The notes below the pieces were generated by a model that made no database searches, was not told where the DNA came from, and saw only the letters and a list, made by a program, of their open reading frames with translations. The translations under genes were made by a program, and so were the position numbers. Below, one piece after another: positions 33,656-45,101 of a DNA stretch of 64,000 bases. Numbering within the stretch: position 1 is the stretch's first letter; each line of letters begins with the position of its first letter. Origin of the DNA: Ryuthela nishihirai (Eukaryota > Arthropoda > Arachnida > Araneae > Heptathelidae); assembly GCA_038380435.1 (NCBI GenBank), contig JAWZYU010000013.1, positions 67,722,446 to 67,786,445 on the forward strand, written 5' to 3'.

Positions 33656-34559
33656 TTAATTGAAATACTTTGTGGACAACGTTCAATGCGTACTTACTTA
33701 ACTGTACAGCAACAAATATCTAAGTTGATACTTCATGCTTTGAGTGAATCGCTTCAAACGTGGAATTCAGAGCATAAGTCTCGCGATTTTATTCTTTAAC
33801 TTGTTTGGAATAGCTAGTTTATGGAATAACTGGATTTTCCACAAACTCACTATACTGTTTCACCTAATTTGAGACCTGATCTGAACAAATCTTTCCCTAT
33901 TGACTAAAGACCTCCTCACTACTTATAAGTGTAAATGTACTTGTCGGAGTAAAAAAAAGCGCAGATTTCTCTGATTTAGTTTTGACAAAGCAATATTTCA
34001 TGGAAAATAGATTTAATATACTTTATTTGGTTTTTAGATGATGCACTCCAACTTTATTAGCACTAATTCTAATAATGAGGATATATACAGTGTATATAAA
34101 TTTCAAGAGTAAATCTAAACTGAAAGCACGGACTCCCGAAGAAGACAAGATGGCTCAATTGGGTGCAGAGTTAAGGGAAGCACATTATAAATCAAATTTT
34201 AATTGAATGTCGACGAAAGGCCAATAAAGGGAAGGCAAGTGTAAATTCATAAAATCTCGGGTCTCTTAAAATTTCCATATTTACAATTTGATTCAAGTAG
34301 GGTATTCTGTAGTCCAGATAGGCAAAAGCAAGTAATTAAACAGTTACAAAAAATATCAAATTACCTCGACAGCTATCAGGAAAAGGGTTCAAGAATTCTT
34401 CACGAGCAATAAACTGCTGAATTTAAACCAAGTATTAATATCGATAAATTCGTATCTCGATTTAATTTCAAACATTATATAGATACGACAATATATTTTC
34501 CATTCGCAAAAACGAAGCTGCTTTAAATGAACGATACGATACAATAATATTGACACGAA
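33656..34559. other. Unassigned AT-rich spacer
   Basis: I see no recognisable gene or repeat here. Confidence 0.4.
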
Positions 34560-34570
34560 ACTATTTATGC

Positions 34571-34967
34571 GTTGGGTTGTTGTTGGGTTGTTTTACCTCT
34601 GAGCGGCACTTTTTTGCACACCACGGGCTAAATGGCCATGGTCGCATGGACCCCGAAGGCTCAGAGAAGATTGGGGGAGGGGACCCACTGGAACAGCTGT
34701 TGGGAGACAGATGGTAGCCTCCCGTCAAGGCCATTCAGCGTGTTCTTTAACGTGCACAGGGTATGGCTCTCCCGCACACGGAGCCACGGCTTAACGTCCC
34801 ATCCGACGGACGGCGGCATTTCCAAGCCCATCGGTGTCCCCTACTGACCGTGGGGAGGGCGGGGAATTTTGCGGAGATAAATCTCAACGCTGAGCCAGCT
34901 GGGACTCGAACCTGGGAACTACAGATTACGAGCCTGCCGCGCTAGCGACTGAGCCACCCCCGCCCCC
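34571..34967 (-). mobile_element. SINE-A, young full-length copy
   Basis: Reverse-strand copy beginning with a GTTGGGTTGTTG tail and TTTTACCTCTGAGCGGCAC, and ending in the tRNA-like head CTGAGCCACCCCCGCCCC. Flanked by ACTATTTATGC on both sides (34560-34570 and 34968-34978), a perfect 11-bp target duplication. Confidence 0.95.
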
Positions 34968-34978
34968 ACTATTTATGC

Positions 34979-35599
34979 AAATTAAAGCATATCCTAGAAG
35001 TAAAACGAATATTTACCGTTAAAATTAAACTTGGGTAAATTCCGACCGTAAGATTTCTAAAGTGTGGTAGTCGATGTAATAAGTGAACAAGATTTTAAAA
35101 ATATACTTGCTGACTTACCAGAAGTAGTGATAATATTGTAGGCAATGTATTAGACGAGAGTGATTTCCAGCCAATCTCAGATAAAAATTGTATTTTCACT
35201 TTAAAATTAAATTTATTCAAATGGTTCCATCGATAACATTTTTACTATTTCATATTCATCCACAAGCATTTTCATAATTGGACACTGGTATTTAATTAGC
35301 ACTGCAGATGTCTGGTCGTGTTTTTCTGTACTCTCTTTTACATCCACATGTTTCACATGTGCTTAAAAATGAGGCCTCAAAATGTAGCTAATAGCAGTTA
35401 CATCTGTGCGCAGTGATGCTAGGAAAAGTCTTGCTTGTGTCGTACGGTTTGTTTATAGTGTTTCAACTAAAGCAGAGCAATTATATAAAGACTACCATTC
35501 ATCATATGTAACTTAGGACTTGGTATCATGTGTAGTGGTGCTATAACCTGTTCGCATTTAAAAAAATTCGAAAGGCGGAACTTCCCTCCGTCTTTTAAC
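34979..35599. other. Unassigned AT-rich spacer
   Basis: No recognisable gene or repeat. Confidence 0.35.
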
Positions 35600-36142
35600 C
35601 GCTTTTTAATGAATCTTCGTTCCCTATCCACCTTCTGAGCCCTTGGGGTCTTGGTGATCTGGGTAGGGTTGTTTTACCTCTGAGCGGCAAATATGCACCA
35701 TGGACTAAATGGCCAGGTCACATGCACACCATGGGCGAAATGGCCAGGTCACATGGACCCCGAAGGCTCAGAGAAGGTTGGGGGAGGGGTCCCACTGGAA
35801 CAGCTGTTGGGATACAGATGGCAGCCTCCCGTCAAGGCCATCCAGCGTGTTCTTTAACGGGCACAGGGTATGGCTCTCCCGCACACGGGGCCACGGCTTA
35901 ACGTCCCATCCGACGGACGGCGGCCTTTCCAAGCCCATCGGTGTCCCTAAACTGATCGTGGGCAGGGCGGGGAATTTTGCGGAGATAAATCTCAACGCTG
36001 ACCCAGCTGGGACTCGAACCTGGGAACTACAGATTACGAGCCTGGCGCATTACCGACTGAGCCACCCCCCGCCCCTGGTGATCTGGCCGTTAAGCCTAAT
36101 GTGTGCTAAAAGACAAAAGAACCATTGCGAGGTAAAACAACA
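35600..36142 (+). mobile_element. Old SINE-A fragment split by a younger SINE-A
   Basis: The plus-strand 3' part of a diverged SINE-A: CACCTTCTGAGCCCTTGGGG up to 35662, resuming at 36087 with CCGTTAAGCCTAATGTGTGC and GAGGTAAAACAACAAC. The interruption is the reverse-strand SINE at 35663-36075. Confidence 0.8.
35663..36075 (-). mobile_element. SINE-A inserted in SINE-A
   Basis: A young reverse-strand copy flanked by TGGTGATCTGG on both sides (35652-35662 and 36076-36086), a perfect 11-bp target duplication. Near its 3' end a segment of about 33 bp (containing CACCATGG and AAATGGCCAGGTCACATG) is tandemly duplicated, making it slightly longer than the reference copy. A 174-codon frame crosses it, but this is a translation of the SINE and not a gene. 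Confidence 0.95.
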
Positions 36143-37069
36143 ACAGTCTAGAAGCTTTCCTAAAGTTTCCCTATCTCTCAAGGGCATACAGGCACATCAT
36201 GAAACACCAAACGTATATTGCAAGAAGAGTTAGAAATAACCAAATCTATAGCAGTAATTACATTGATAATCGGCTTCTTTAATCATTATTAAAGAGGCAG
36301 AATTATATTCCTTTTCCATTAAATCTTTTATCTTTTATTCATTATTTTGTTGTAGACAGATCACGGGCAACCACGGGTAAGAAACATTAATAAGGAAACT
36401 GTACAATTGGCTAGTTGCCTGTGCGTGCAAAGAAAAGGGAGACTTGCCGTGAGATGTACCACTCATGTTTTACTTGTTCGATCATTCGGAAAATGGCAAA
36501 ACTAAGGTCATTACAAGAGACTGCTTGCTGTGGTCTGTCATGCATCAAACCAATTGGTTAAGGCAACAAAGGAGATAAATTCCCATCTCGACGTGCAAGG
36601 CACAGAAGAAGAAAGAGAAAATTTAGTCTGCCACACGGAAAATAATGGAAGCTAAGGGTCACCATTCTAGATTCACGGTGTGGGAAGTTTCTTCGCTCTT
36701 TGGTAAATACGAGTCTAACTCCGAAGAGAGGAAAGTTGGAAATGGTATGCTACCTCGATAACATTAAGAGGCATACAATAAAAAATAGAAATAACTTCAA
36801 TATACACAGTGATGAAAGTAACCCCTTCTCATCTTGTATAGTGTGTGAGTAAAAAGGCTCAAAAATACTACCCTGTAGTCAAGAATACAACCAAGTATAA
36901 TTCTATGTCAATATATAAAAATTCTAGTAATGGATATAAAAGAATATTTTTTTAAGTGTCTGTTCATGGTGATAATTTGCATTAATAATATCTAAGCCAA
37001 GTTTTCTGTTGAAACTCTTCGAGCCAATTCGGGAAAGTAAATGCAATTATGCCGTCTTTTGGTAGAATC
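36143..37069. other. Unassigned sequence
   Basis: Moderately AT-rich with no recognised exon or transposon. Confidence 0.4.
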
Positions 37070-37490
37070 TCTGCACCTTCTGATCAAGAAGGTAAATGTT
37101 CATACAAGCTTGAATCTTCTGGGATAGGAGGTAGATTTATTTCAGAATTGCACCTTTTGGGCAAGAAACTAAATTACAGGTTTGAACCTTCTGGCGAGGG
37201 TGGTAAATGAATTACAGATTTGATCTTTTGGGCAAGGAAAAATGTATCACATGGTGGAAATTTCTGAGCATCGAAGTATATTACAAGCTTGAACCTTCTG
37301 AGCAAGGAAGTAAATTACAGGCTTGCACTTTTTGGGTAAGGGGGGAAAATTACAGGCATGAGACTTCTGGGCAAGGAAGTAAATGTATTACAGGCTTGAC
37401 CCTTCTGGGCAAAGAAGTAAATGTATGGCTTGTACCTTATGTCAGTGTATGACTTGCACCTTCTGGGCAAGGAGGTGAATAAACTGACGG
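37070..37490 (+). repeat. Minisatellite, ~36-46-bp irregular units
   Basis: About ten units built on CTTGAACCTTCTGGGCAAGG followed by AAGTAAATGTATTACAGG. Units differ by substitutions and small length changes. An 81-codon frame reads repeatedly as LLGKEVN or LLGKE, but this follows from the DNA repeat and has no start or codon support as a protein. Confidence 0.8.
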
Positions 37491-37499
37491 TCTGTTATC

Positions 37500-37712
37500 A
37501 GATCCTATCGAGGTCAACCAACATGTTCTTTAAAGTGTACATTGTATGGTTATACTGGAATGGAGCACAACGTAACGTCTCATATAATGGAGGTCGACTT
37601 TTACAAGCCATTCACTCTGCTTTTTCTTACCTAGGGTAGAATAGAGATGGTGAAGAAATCTCAAAAACTTGGGCTCGAAACTGTAAACATCAGATTACGA
37701 GTTTTGTTTACT
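37500..37712 (-). mobile_element. SINE-A, old degraded copy
   Basis: CAACATGTTCTTTAAAGTG, AACGTAACGTCTCATATAATG, TGGGCTCGAAACTG and CAGATTACGAG follow the order of the reversed SINE-A centre and head. The 3' end is missing and divergence is high. Confidence 0.65.
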
Positions 37713-37769
37713 GTGGAAATTTTGATCACAACTTGCCTTCGCGGTGTCACTAGATAGGGTCAAGGAGTA

Positions 37770-37880
37770 CGAACGTTCACCTTTCAGAACGAAAACACTT
37801 TCACCATGCAGAAAGGAAACGCTTTCACCATCAGAAAAAAAAAAACTTTCGCCAGAGAAATAAAACACTTTCTCCATTAA
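37770..37880 (+). repeat. Short purine-rich tandem repeat
   Basis: About four imperfect units of roughly 25 bp built on AAACACTTTCACCATCAGAA. No function suggested. Confidence 0.6.
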
Positions 37881-38429
37881 AACATATTATATAATAGCCA
37901 TAATTCCGTGGCAGACGGACGGGCTATTGTATAATATGATTTGGATGATGTGTGTGACGTCATCGGTGGCAGAAATTGGCACTTATGACAATGTGGTGCC
38001 TCAAGTAATTGAGCGATCGGTACCAAAATTGCTGTGATGGTCCCCATTAGTTCTAACCCTGTTGGGTTAACAGATCTGGTTACTAGCTGCCGTGGGTTTG
38101 GAGTAATCCCTCGGAAACTAGACGAAATCCCTAAGACCACTGCCGTCGCCTACTTTATGAATAGAGTCGTACATTTCGAGTAGTACGTTAACGGTGGAAT
38201 GCTGTGAATGAAGTTATCGATAGGAACAGTATCAATGGATACGTTTCACGGCAAATGTTTGGGGTGGGTTTAACTAGTCATCATATTTTATAAATAGAAA
38301 TCAGTTGGTGCTTTCGGCACCTCTTAATTTCTAGGCCGTCGCTACAACTCCCCTTTAACATTGAAAGCAGCACCGGATCTGAACATTCTTAATATTTATG
38401 AGTTCTACTGCTCTAAATAGCCCTATTCA
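37881..38429. other. Unassigned, slightly GC-richer
   Basis: An 87-codon minus-strand frame (37877-38140) shows no domain I recognise. It could be old repeat or host sequence. Confidence 0.3.
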
Positions 38430-39600
38430 CTAATGTTTAGCTCTCTAGCAACTTTTCTGGTCTCTCACCAAAATAAAAGAATTAATACCATATATAAATG
38501 ATTACCTTAGAGCCTGCACAGGTGTCCTGAAATCAAGTCCAGTACCGCCTTAAATTCTGAAAACAGATTCAGTCCATCTAACACTAAGATGACAAGACCA
38601 CCAAATAAAATTTTATAATAGACACTGTCTGAAACAAATCATATTAGAAATGAGATTGAAAATAAAATTAATTTATCAAATATAACAGAAGAAATAAGAA
38701 AATATTCTCTTTGCAGGGAATTGAAACTATCAAACTATTAGAATCTCCTCTATAATAAAAATTCAAACTTTAGCTACTATAAGCCAAAAATAAAAATATA
38801 TATTGATGGTATTCATAAAAAATTCCAGTCAATTAATCGAAAAATTGGAATGCTCAGAAGCAGTAAGAAATTCCCCCAGCCTGAAAAAATTATTGCCAAA
38901 GGAGGCAATTTATCGCAGGTGACAATATCAGAAAAATATTTATAATTAAAGATGAAACTACAATATTTATTGCTGAACTGGCAGCAATTAGCAGGGCAAT
39001 TTCATGGGCCAAATATGAATATTACAAAAAATTTAATCATCACAAACAGTAGATAAGCGTTTTATTCCATGTTGAAATACACGAATAAATTATCCATCCA
39101 ACTCTAATAAATGAAATATTTGGCAAAATTCATGTCCTCTCAAACCAAAATAATAATAAATATGCACTACATTGTATTCCAAGCTACTGTCAAGTTCATG
39201 GCCATGGAATAGATGATCAACTAGCGAAAGATCTATAAACCATCAACAAAATAATAAACAAAAACTAAACACCCAGAACTGATCAAGAATAGAAATAATC
39301 TCCAACCACAACAACGGCAAAAAGGTGGAAAGTTTCATTGAGGCTACAAACAATGAGAATTTCAGAAGAAACATTGATCCTAGACTAAATTCCATACAAC
39401 CAAATAACTTTTCAAGAAAAAGTAAAAAGTTGCCCATAATATCATGAAGCCAGATAAAAACTGTTCAATTACATGAAAAAGGAGACACTCTCTCCACTAT
39501 ACTGTCACATTATAATAAAAAAAATTACACAAAAATTTATAATAAAAGCATCCTATTCTTGCAAGAGAGTGACATTATTCAGCGTATCTGAGAAGCAAAA
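38430..39600 (+). mobile_element. I/Jockey-like LINE fragment: RT end and RNase H
   Basis: Plus-strand remnants in several frames. Near 38510, YKWLLRACTGVLKSSPVPP-like text resembles the RT C-terminal region. At 38945-39240 an RNase H-like domain is visible: FIAELAAISRAISWA (with the AEL motif), then CIPSYCQVHGHGIDDQLAK, corresponding to WIPSHxGIxGNExADxLAK. The catalytic Asp near the C-terminus is present in the form DDQLAK. Stops split it throughout. The RNase H domain marks an I- or Jockey-type LINE, related to the minus-strand element at 43.6-47.7 kb but not obviously the same copy. Confidence 0.7.
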
Positions 39601-41495
39601 ATCCATATCCTCTACTTGATAGATTTGAGTCATGTAAAGCGTTTTGTTTACACATTTTGGATTGACTACACTCTATCTAGCACATCAGCATTGAAAATGG
39701 CTTCAAAGAACTGTATGTTGAAGTCAGAGCAACTTCGTTGTTATCTACTGTTCTACTATTCTACCACTTTGTTATCTACTGTTTGTAACTTCTCAGGAGA
39801 GTTAATGATTTTAAATATGCACTGCTTATGATTAAATAAGCAGTGTCCAAGTCTGAGTCGTAATAATTATTTTATAAAACTCTCAACATCCAGCAAGAAA
39901 GGGACTATCTCCTTCCTATACGAATTCTATATCATTTGCACATACAGTTGTCAAAATCTCACATTTCTAGCAAATTAAAACAAAGGAAACATTTCATGGC
40001 ACTTTCTGAGCTGCATTAGCCTTTTCTGAAGCAAGTCTGAATGACATCTTCACAGCATGACTCATCGTCCTCGCGTGTATTATTCTCCCTCCCCCTTTCC
40101 TGAACCTTCCCCTTTCCCTTTCTTTCCCACTTCAACATTTTTTTTTTTTCGCACAATAATATCTCAAAATTACTGTATGCTCTTTTTTCCATATAGGTTA
40201 TTGGCTGAATACTCAGTCAAAAATAAATCCGTGGCCCTAGTGGGTAAAGATTGAAGAGCTTCCAGGGTTTCTCGCATCACGCTTTGAAGATTTCTTTAAA
40301 ACTCCGTAAACGAAAATTTTTATCTTGCAAAATTGAGAACATGACTAAATTAATAAATAGCGTAAATCAAAACGACTCAAATCGGAAATACCAATATTTG
40401 AAGTATCGGCATTCTTTTGGAGATTTGCTAATATAACAAAGGCTTTGAAACAAATCGGAGATAAAATGCAATTATTTTTCCCATTAGCGAAGCAAATTTA
40501 CAAAACTAAAAACTGAAGGGATTTTGAATTAATATATATCATTTAGGATCTTTTTTTACAAAGGAAGTTTACATCATGAGCAAAAGTTATAGTTTGTTTT
40601 GTTTCATATTTTCTTCATCGATTGAAGTGTCTCCTGTTTCCAAGACATTCCTTCTCTTTCTTGCGCACTGAGAAAATTGTAAAAAAAAATGGAAATCGTT
40701 AGCATCGCAGCATGACATGGAAATATGACTTAAATGTAGCAGCTTTGCAATAAAGTAGAGAGATAAATCGTTTAAAGTGTTCATTGTGAAAGAACCATTA
40801 TTTTGAAAAAAAAAAACATCTCTTGGGTATTAAAATATTCCGGCTATCGTCCTTTTAAAAAAAATCACGGTTTGCATGTACAATAATATCAGCAAAACAA
40901 ATATTCGTTGGTTCGTTCATCATTCCATGTTTTTTTTTTAAATTAAAATTCGAAAATGAAAACTTGCTTTTCAAATTTCTTTCTGCTGAAACCTAATCAC
41001 AACCAAGGAGTTTTTTTTTTCCTTCATTCTGATCAGTTCTAATAATTTCCAATTTTCCAGTACAATAGTTCATTTTTTGCATGAAAAGGTCCGAACTGGA
41101 ATTCATCTTTAACGATAACAAATGCTAATAGCGTAAAATTAAAGTTTCAACAATTCATGGTACTCTTCCATATAAACTCATTTCAAAGTTTAAAAAAATA
41201 TTTCCGATACTTTTCTGCCACTTAACTTTCAAAATCCTGAGATTTTCCTCATGTGAAGGTCCATTACTGGACGTTTACAAAACACCATTACGAAATAAAT
41301 AGTGAATTTTTACTCTATACATCTGTCACACGACCACCACACCAGGAGATTCTTAGATTAGAAACTCTTCGTGTTCAGCAAAATAAAAATCAATTATGTG
41401 ATAGGATGAAAATTTCCGATATAAATCGCAACAAAGACTTCGATCGAAAGGAATACCGACAATGAATTATTAAGAGTCAGGTGAACTACAAGTAG
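39601..41495. other. Unassigned AT-rich sequence
   Basis: No recognised gene. A frame near 39690 begins MASKNCMLKSEQLR, which faintly recalls the start of mariner-type proteins, but nothing after it supports this. Confidence 0.35.
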
Positions 41496-41504
41496 GGGAT
41501 GCAT

Positions 41505-41536
41505 CAGTGATGATTACCATGAGGTAATCATCACTG
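41505..41536. repeat. Perfect 14-bp hairpin with 4-bp loop
   Basis: CAGTGATGATTACC, ATGA, GGTAATCATCACTG. No U-tract, tRNA or transposon context. Confidence 0.85.
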
Positions 41537-41744
41537 AAGAAAATTGATTTTTGCTCTGGTTGCTCTAAATGTTGAATCAAAATGCAGATGCCATAGACTA
41601 CTTATTTGAGAAGACATAAAACCGAAGTAGAGTAAAAGAACTTGCATAAAATTTGTACAAATTCTTCTGCAAACAGGGAAATGAAATTTTCATGAAATCA
41701 TCGAAGTACTTGATTTTGCTTTGGCTTCAGTGCAAACTGAAAGT

Positions 41745-41910
41745 CCTTTAGCCGAATGGTTAGCATGCTTGATTACGGATCAAAGAGACTTGAGTTCGAG
41801 CCCCAGAAAAAAATATTGATGCTTCTTTTGTCTTTGTACTGAGGTCTCGCGTTCCTTACAGGTTCTTCTACATCGATTTTATATTGATAGATTCCTATCA
41901 AACCTATAGT
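41745..41910 (+). mobile_element. SINE-B, diverged copy
   Basis: The head GCCGAATGGTTAGCATGCTT and GAGTTCGAGCCCC is followed by a decayed body (TGTACTGAGGTCTCGCG, TTACAGG, ATTCCTATCAAACCT). The conserved GGCAAGCAGCTGCTT end is absent or unrecognisable. Confidence 0.7.
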
Positions 41911-42379
41911 TCAGTTATAAAATGAGTTAAACAAAGAGAATAGATTATATAATCACGATGAATAATAAATTCTCCCCATTCCTAACACAAGTTTTACAGT
42001 ATAAAATAAAAAAAAGACACGAAAACTTGTACAAAACAACTTCTGAGCCTAAAGAGGAACAATTTCATGTTGTTACTATTGTCCAAAACTAATTCACTAT
42101 GTTCGATTTCAAAGGTCTTTAAAAAACATTTCCGAGCCATTTCCTACTGTGTTGTATTAAGGAGAGTTTGTTATTCCAACATTACTTTTTTTAATTGAAA
42201 ATACTTTATTTGTTGCTGAATAGGTCGTAAGAGTTTGTTTGGAAAAACAAGGTTGCCGGAAATAAAGGCAAACACCTCCTTTCTTCTTAAAAGGTTAAAC
42301 TTTCTGGTATCCTCACTAATTTCTAAAAAAAAAAACGTTGCCAGAAATTTTTTCTGAATTCTGTAATCAACCATAATGT

Positions 42380-42600
42380 TCGGATATTTTTTGAACGATT
42401 GTACGCCAAATGAAAGCTTGTGACGCGGTGAGTGTCATAGGATATAAAAAAAATTTAATCTCCTCATGCGTTTTCTCCCCCTAAAAAAGGGGAAAACTGT
42501 GAAAACGATTGTTCCACTATATCTTGGGAACATGAGGATGCTGGACGTAACAAGTTGTATGCCGAATGAAAGCATGTGACTTGGGGAATAAAAATATGCC
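42380..42600 (-). repeat. Satellite lineage 1, inverted block
   Basis: Reverse complement of the 2.2-3.0 kb units. CCAAATGAAAGCTTGTGACG, TCATAGGATATAAA, CCCCCTAAAAAAGGGG, GTTCCACTATATCTTGGG and CCGAATGAAAGCATGTGAC occur in order, with two landmarks about 145 bp apart. Confidence 0.85.
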
Positions 42601-43569
42601 ACAATTACGAAGGACATTTAAAAAGTTCTTGACATGTATCGCAGAACAAAAATCATTGCACTAACCTCAATAAAACTCTTACTGTCCTTCAAGGTACTCC
42701 GCTCCAGTATCTATTCATAGTTGCAGATGCCTACGACAAGGTACAGTTGGGGGTATACTCTGCCACTCTGAATGAAACCATTTTGCAAGGTCTCACCCTT
42801 GAAAATGGCTTCCCAGCAAATTTCCTTTTAATTTTTGGGCAGAATGTTTGATATTTTCCTGCTCCCGACAGGCCATAACTTGTCGTGTTTCGTGAGCACT
42901 CGAACCGTCACGAAGAAGGAGTGTAGTATTTGGTGTAGTATTTGCCTTGGTGTAGTATTTGCCAAAATCGGCAAGTTTTTTTTATACAGCTTGGTGTCAA
43001 TATTAATAATAAAAAAATACGCGTGCTGTTTTGGAAATTAATCCTGTTTTAAAATGTTGAACATAATTCCCCTTCTTCAAGGCTTTGACTACAGCTGATA
43101 AGAAAATGAAACCTGAAAAAGAAAGAAACTTTGCAAATTTGTGTGGTCCAAGCAATGACTGCATTGTATTATACTAAACTTTCCTTTCTTTCTCTCAACT
43201 TGTCCTGGGATTTATCTCCAGCCATTAGGCGTGGCTAACAAAACCCATAAATGTAACAGTTAGGAGTCCACACAGAGCGCTATGAGGATTGTTGAAGGCT
43301 TGATAGCAAGGTATGGGATATAAGAGAAGTTTAGGAAGGACAGAATTAAACAATCGTGGCCGAAGCGGAACAAGGAGGTCCGCTTCCAGGGGAGACTGGA
43401 AAAGGCTCAACTGTTGGTGCCTTCCTAAATCCTATATATGTATTTCTGCTTAGGTTACATTTTGTACGTGAATTTTTCTTGGTGCTTCCTGTTCAATGAC
43501 ATTCTGTAGGATGCAGGATGGAGCAAGCATGACCTGGAAAAGGTGATCATGAACAAAATTTATTGAGGC
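42601..43569. other. Unassigned sequence
   Basis: No recognised exon. A small direct repeat of GGTGTAGTATTTGCC lies near 42930-42962. Confidence 0.35.
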
Positions 43570-43639
43570 ACCTTGTGAATATGAATGAGTTACGGATAAT
43601 TTTTTAAATCCCTCTTGTACAAAGTAAATCTAGCGTTCC

Positions 43640-44190
43640 TTAAAATATTATGTCCATCAGAATAGGATTAATAATTCTTAGATTCTATGAAAAAGTTGAG
43701 TGTCGTGTAAAAATTAAATACTTTTTTTGAAGGGTCATCTCTGAGATCTGTAAATTATATAAATGGGAGAACAACAAGTTTCTTTCTTCTTGGTATCTTG
43801 GGTAATTTAATAAAACATGGGCTATATTATCTCTGCTATTACATTGGCTGCAGTTAGGAGAATTTATTTTTTTGAATTTGTATAAGGTATTATTGAGGAG
43901 GAAATGTCCAATTCTGAGTCTTGTTATTACGATTTGCTGTTTTCTGTTAAGATAGTTGGGCTTGATATTTATTATTTTATTCTCAAGATTTCTTCTGTAG
44001 TTGAATTCATTGTTTGAAGTGGAGGTGAAGTTATCTTCTTTGGTTCTATGGAGATGTTCTTTTATTTTGTTGGTAATCGTTATATGATGAGTGGGAATGT
44101 TAATAATTTTGCTGGAACTGATGATATCTTTGGCAATTGCAACAGATCATGCTTATTAGAAGAAAAGGATCTGCAATTCCACTGAATGAT
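43640..44190 (-). pseudogene. LINE ORF2 remnant: start fused to C-terminus
   Basis: Encodes QWNCRSFSSNKHDLLQLPKI near 44190-44130, then FNYRRNLENKIINIKPNYLN and RKQQIVITRLRIGHFLLNN (near 43900), followed by NCSQCNSRDNIAHVLLNYP and RDDPSKKVFNFYTTL at the 3' end. The Cys-Cys-His arrangement CSQCN...H is the usual zinc-binding C-terminus of I/Jockey LINE polyproteins. The central ~3 kb is missing. Confidence 0.7.
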
Positions 44191-44819
44191 GTGCTGAAGA
44201 TCAGCAAAATTAGGTGTTGCAGTCGTAATTTTCTTGGATTTCCAGGATAGACTTGAGAATACTATCAGTATGTATGGGTTTAGTGCTTATGAAGTCTAAA
44301 ATGATGGTAATAAGAGTATTTATGATTCTGCGATGACTGATGTTTAAATTCGTTCTTGCTTGTTCTACTGGATTTATCATTTCTGTATTATGTTGATTAT
44401 TTTCCACTTTTTTTTCCTTGCTGTTATTCTCTTTGATATGTGATAAGACTCTGTATTGGTTAGGTGTGATAGGGTGGTCGTGTGGATCCTTAGATAAGTT
44501 GCTGGTTGTATTATTTTTAGGATATATATCCTGATTGCTACATTCTGTTTGCTTCTTTATCCTGTGTGTTGGGGTAGGTAGAAGAGATTTATTATAGGGG
44601 AGAATGTGATTTTAGCTTTATCTAAAAGTGATTTCCAGTTGATCCTTTCATCATGCATAATTCTGGCGGTTTTGCATGCTATGAGTTTTTCAGGGCACTT
44701 AGCATATGTGGCTGGATGTGTCCCTTTACAGTTAGGCCATGGTTAATATGAATTGCGACATTTATTAGAAGGGTGGTTTTCTCCACATTTTTTTCATCTG
44801 ATTTGGTGATCGTTTGGTG

Positions 44820-44859
44820 AACGTTGGAGACATGGACATATGTCCATGTCTCCAACGTT
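44820..44859. repeat. Perfect 40-bp palindrome in LINE ORF1
   Basis: AACGTTGGAGACATGGACAT is followed directly by its exact reverse complement with no spacer. It falls in the zinc-knuckle region of the LINE ORF1, where only one side makes sense as coding sequence (the RWRHGH-like half). The other side looks like an inverted duplication that overwrote the original codons. Confidence 0.9.
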
Positions 44860-45046
44860 TAGTACATAGAGAGGGAGGGTTGTAGTATCTCTTTACATAT
44901 AATTTCTGCATCTCTCTATACAGGGTGAATCTGAAAAAGTGGGCAAAACTTTTCGGGGTGGTAGAACGCAGCTATACGAGCAATATTAGTCATAGAAAGT
45001 ATGGGCGGAACGCAAACGGTGAGCCGCTAGGTGGCGTTGGAAATGG

Positions 45047-45054
45047 TATAAAAG
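45047..45054 (+). promoter_or_regulatory. TATA box of the DD41D transposase gene
   Basis: TATAAAAG lies 48 bp before the start codon, just inside the left terminal repeat. This position allows transcription to start around 45080 and give a short leader. Assigned from sequence and position alone. Confidence 0.55.
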
Positions 45055-45101
45055 GGTCGGTCCTCGCACCAACGGCATTTCTACCGTGGATTGCCGAGAG
45101 G

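Noticed and set aside
35709..36233. 174-codon open frame
   Set aside because: It is a translation of SINE-A; the same peptide appears in other SINE copies at 18.2 and 34.6 kb.
39690..39810. Mariner transposase start (MASKN...)
   Set aside because: Only the first few residues are suggestive. The following sequence has no helix-turn-helix or DDE motif.
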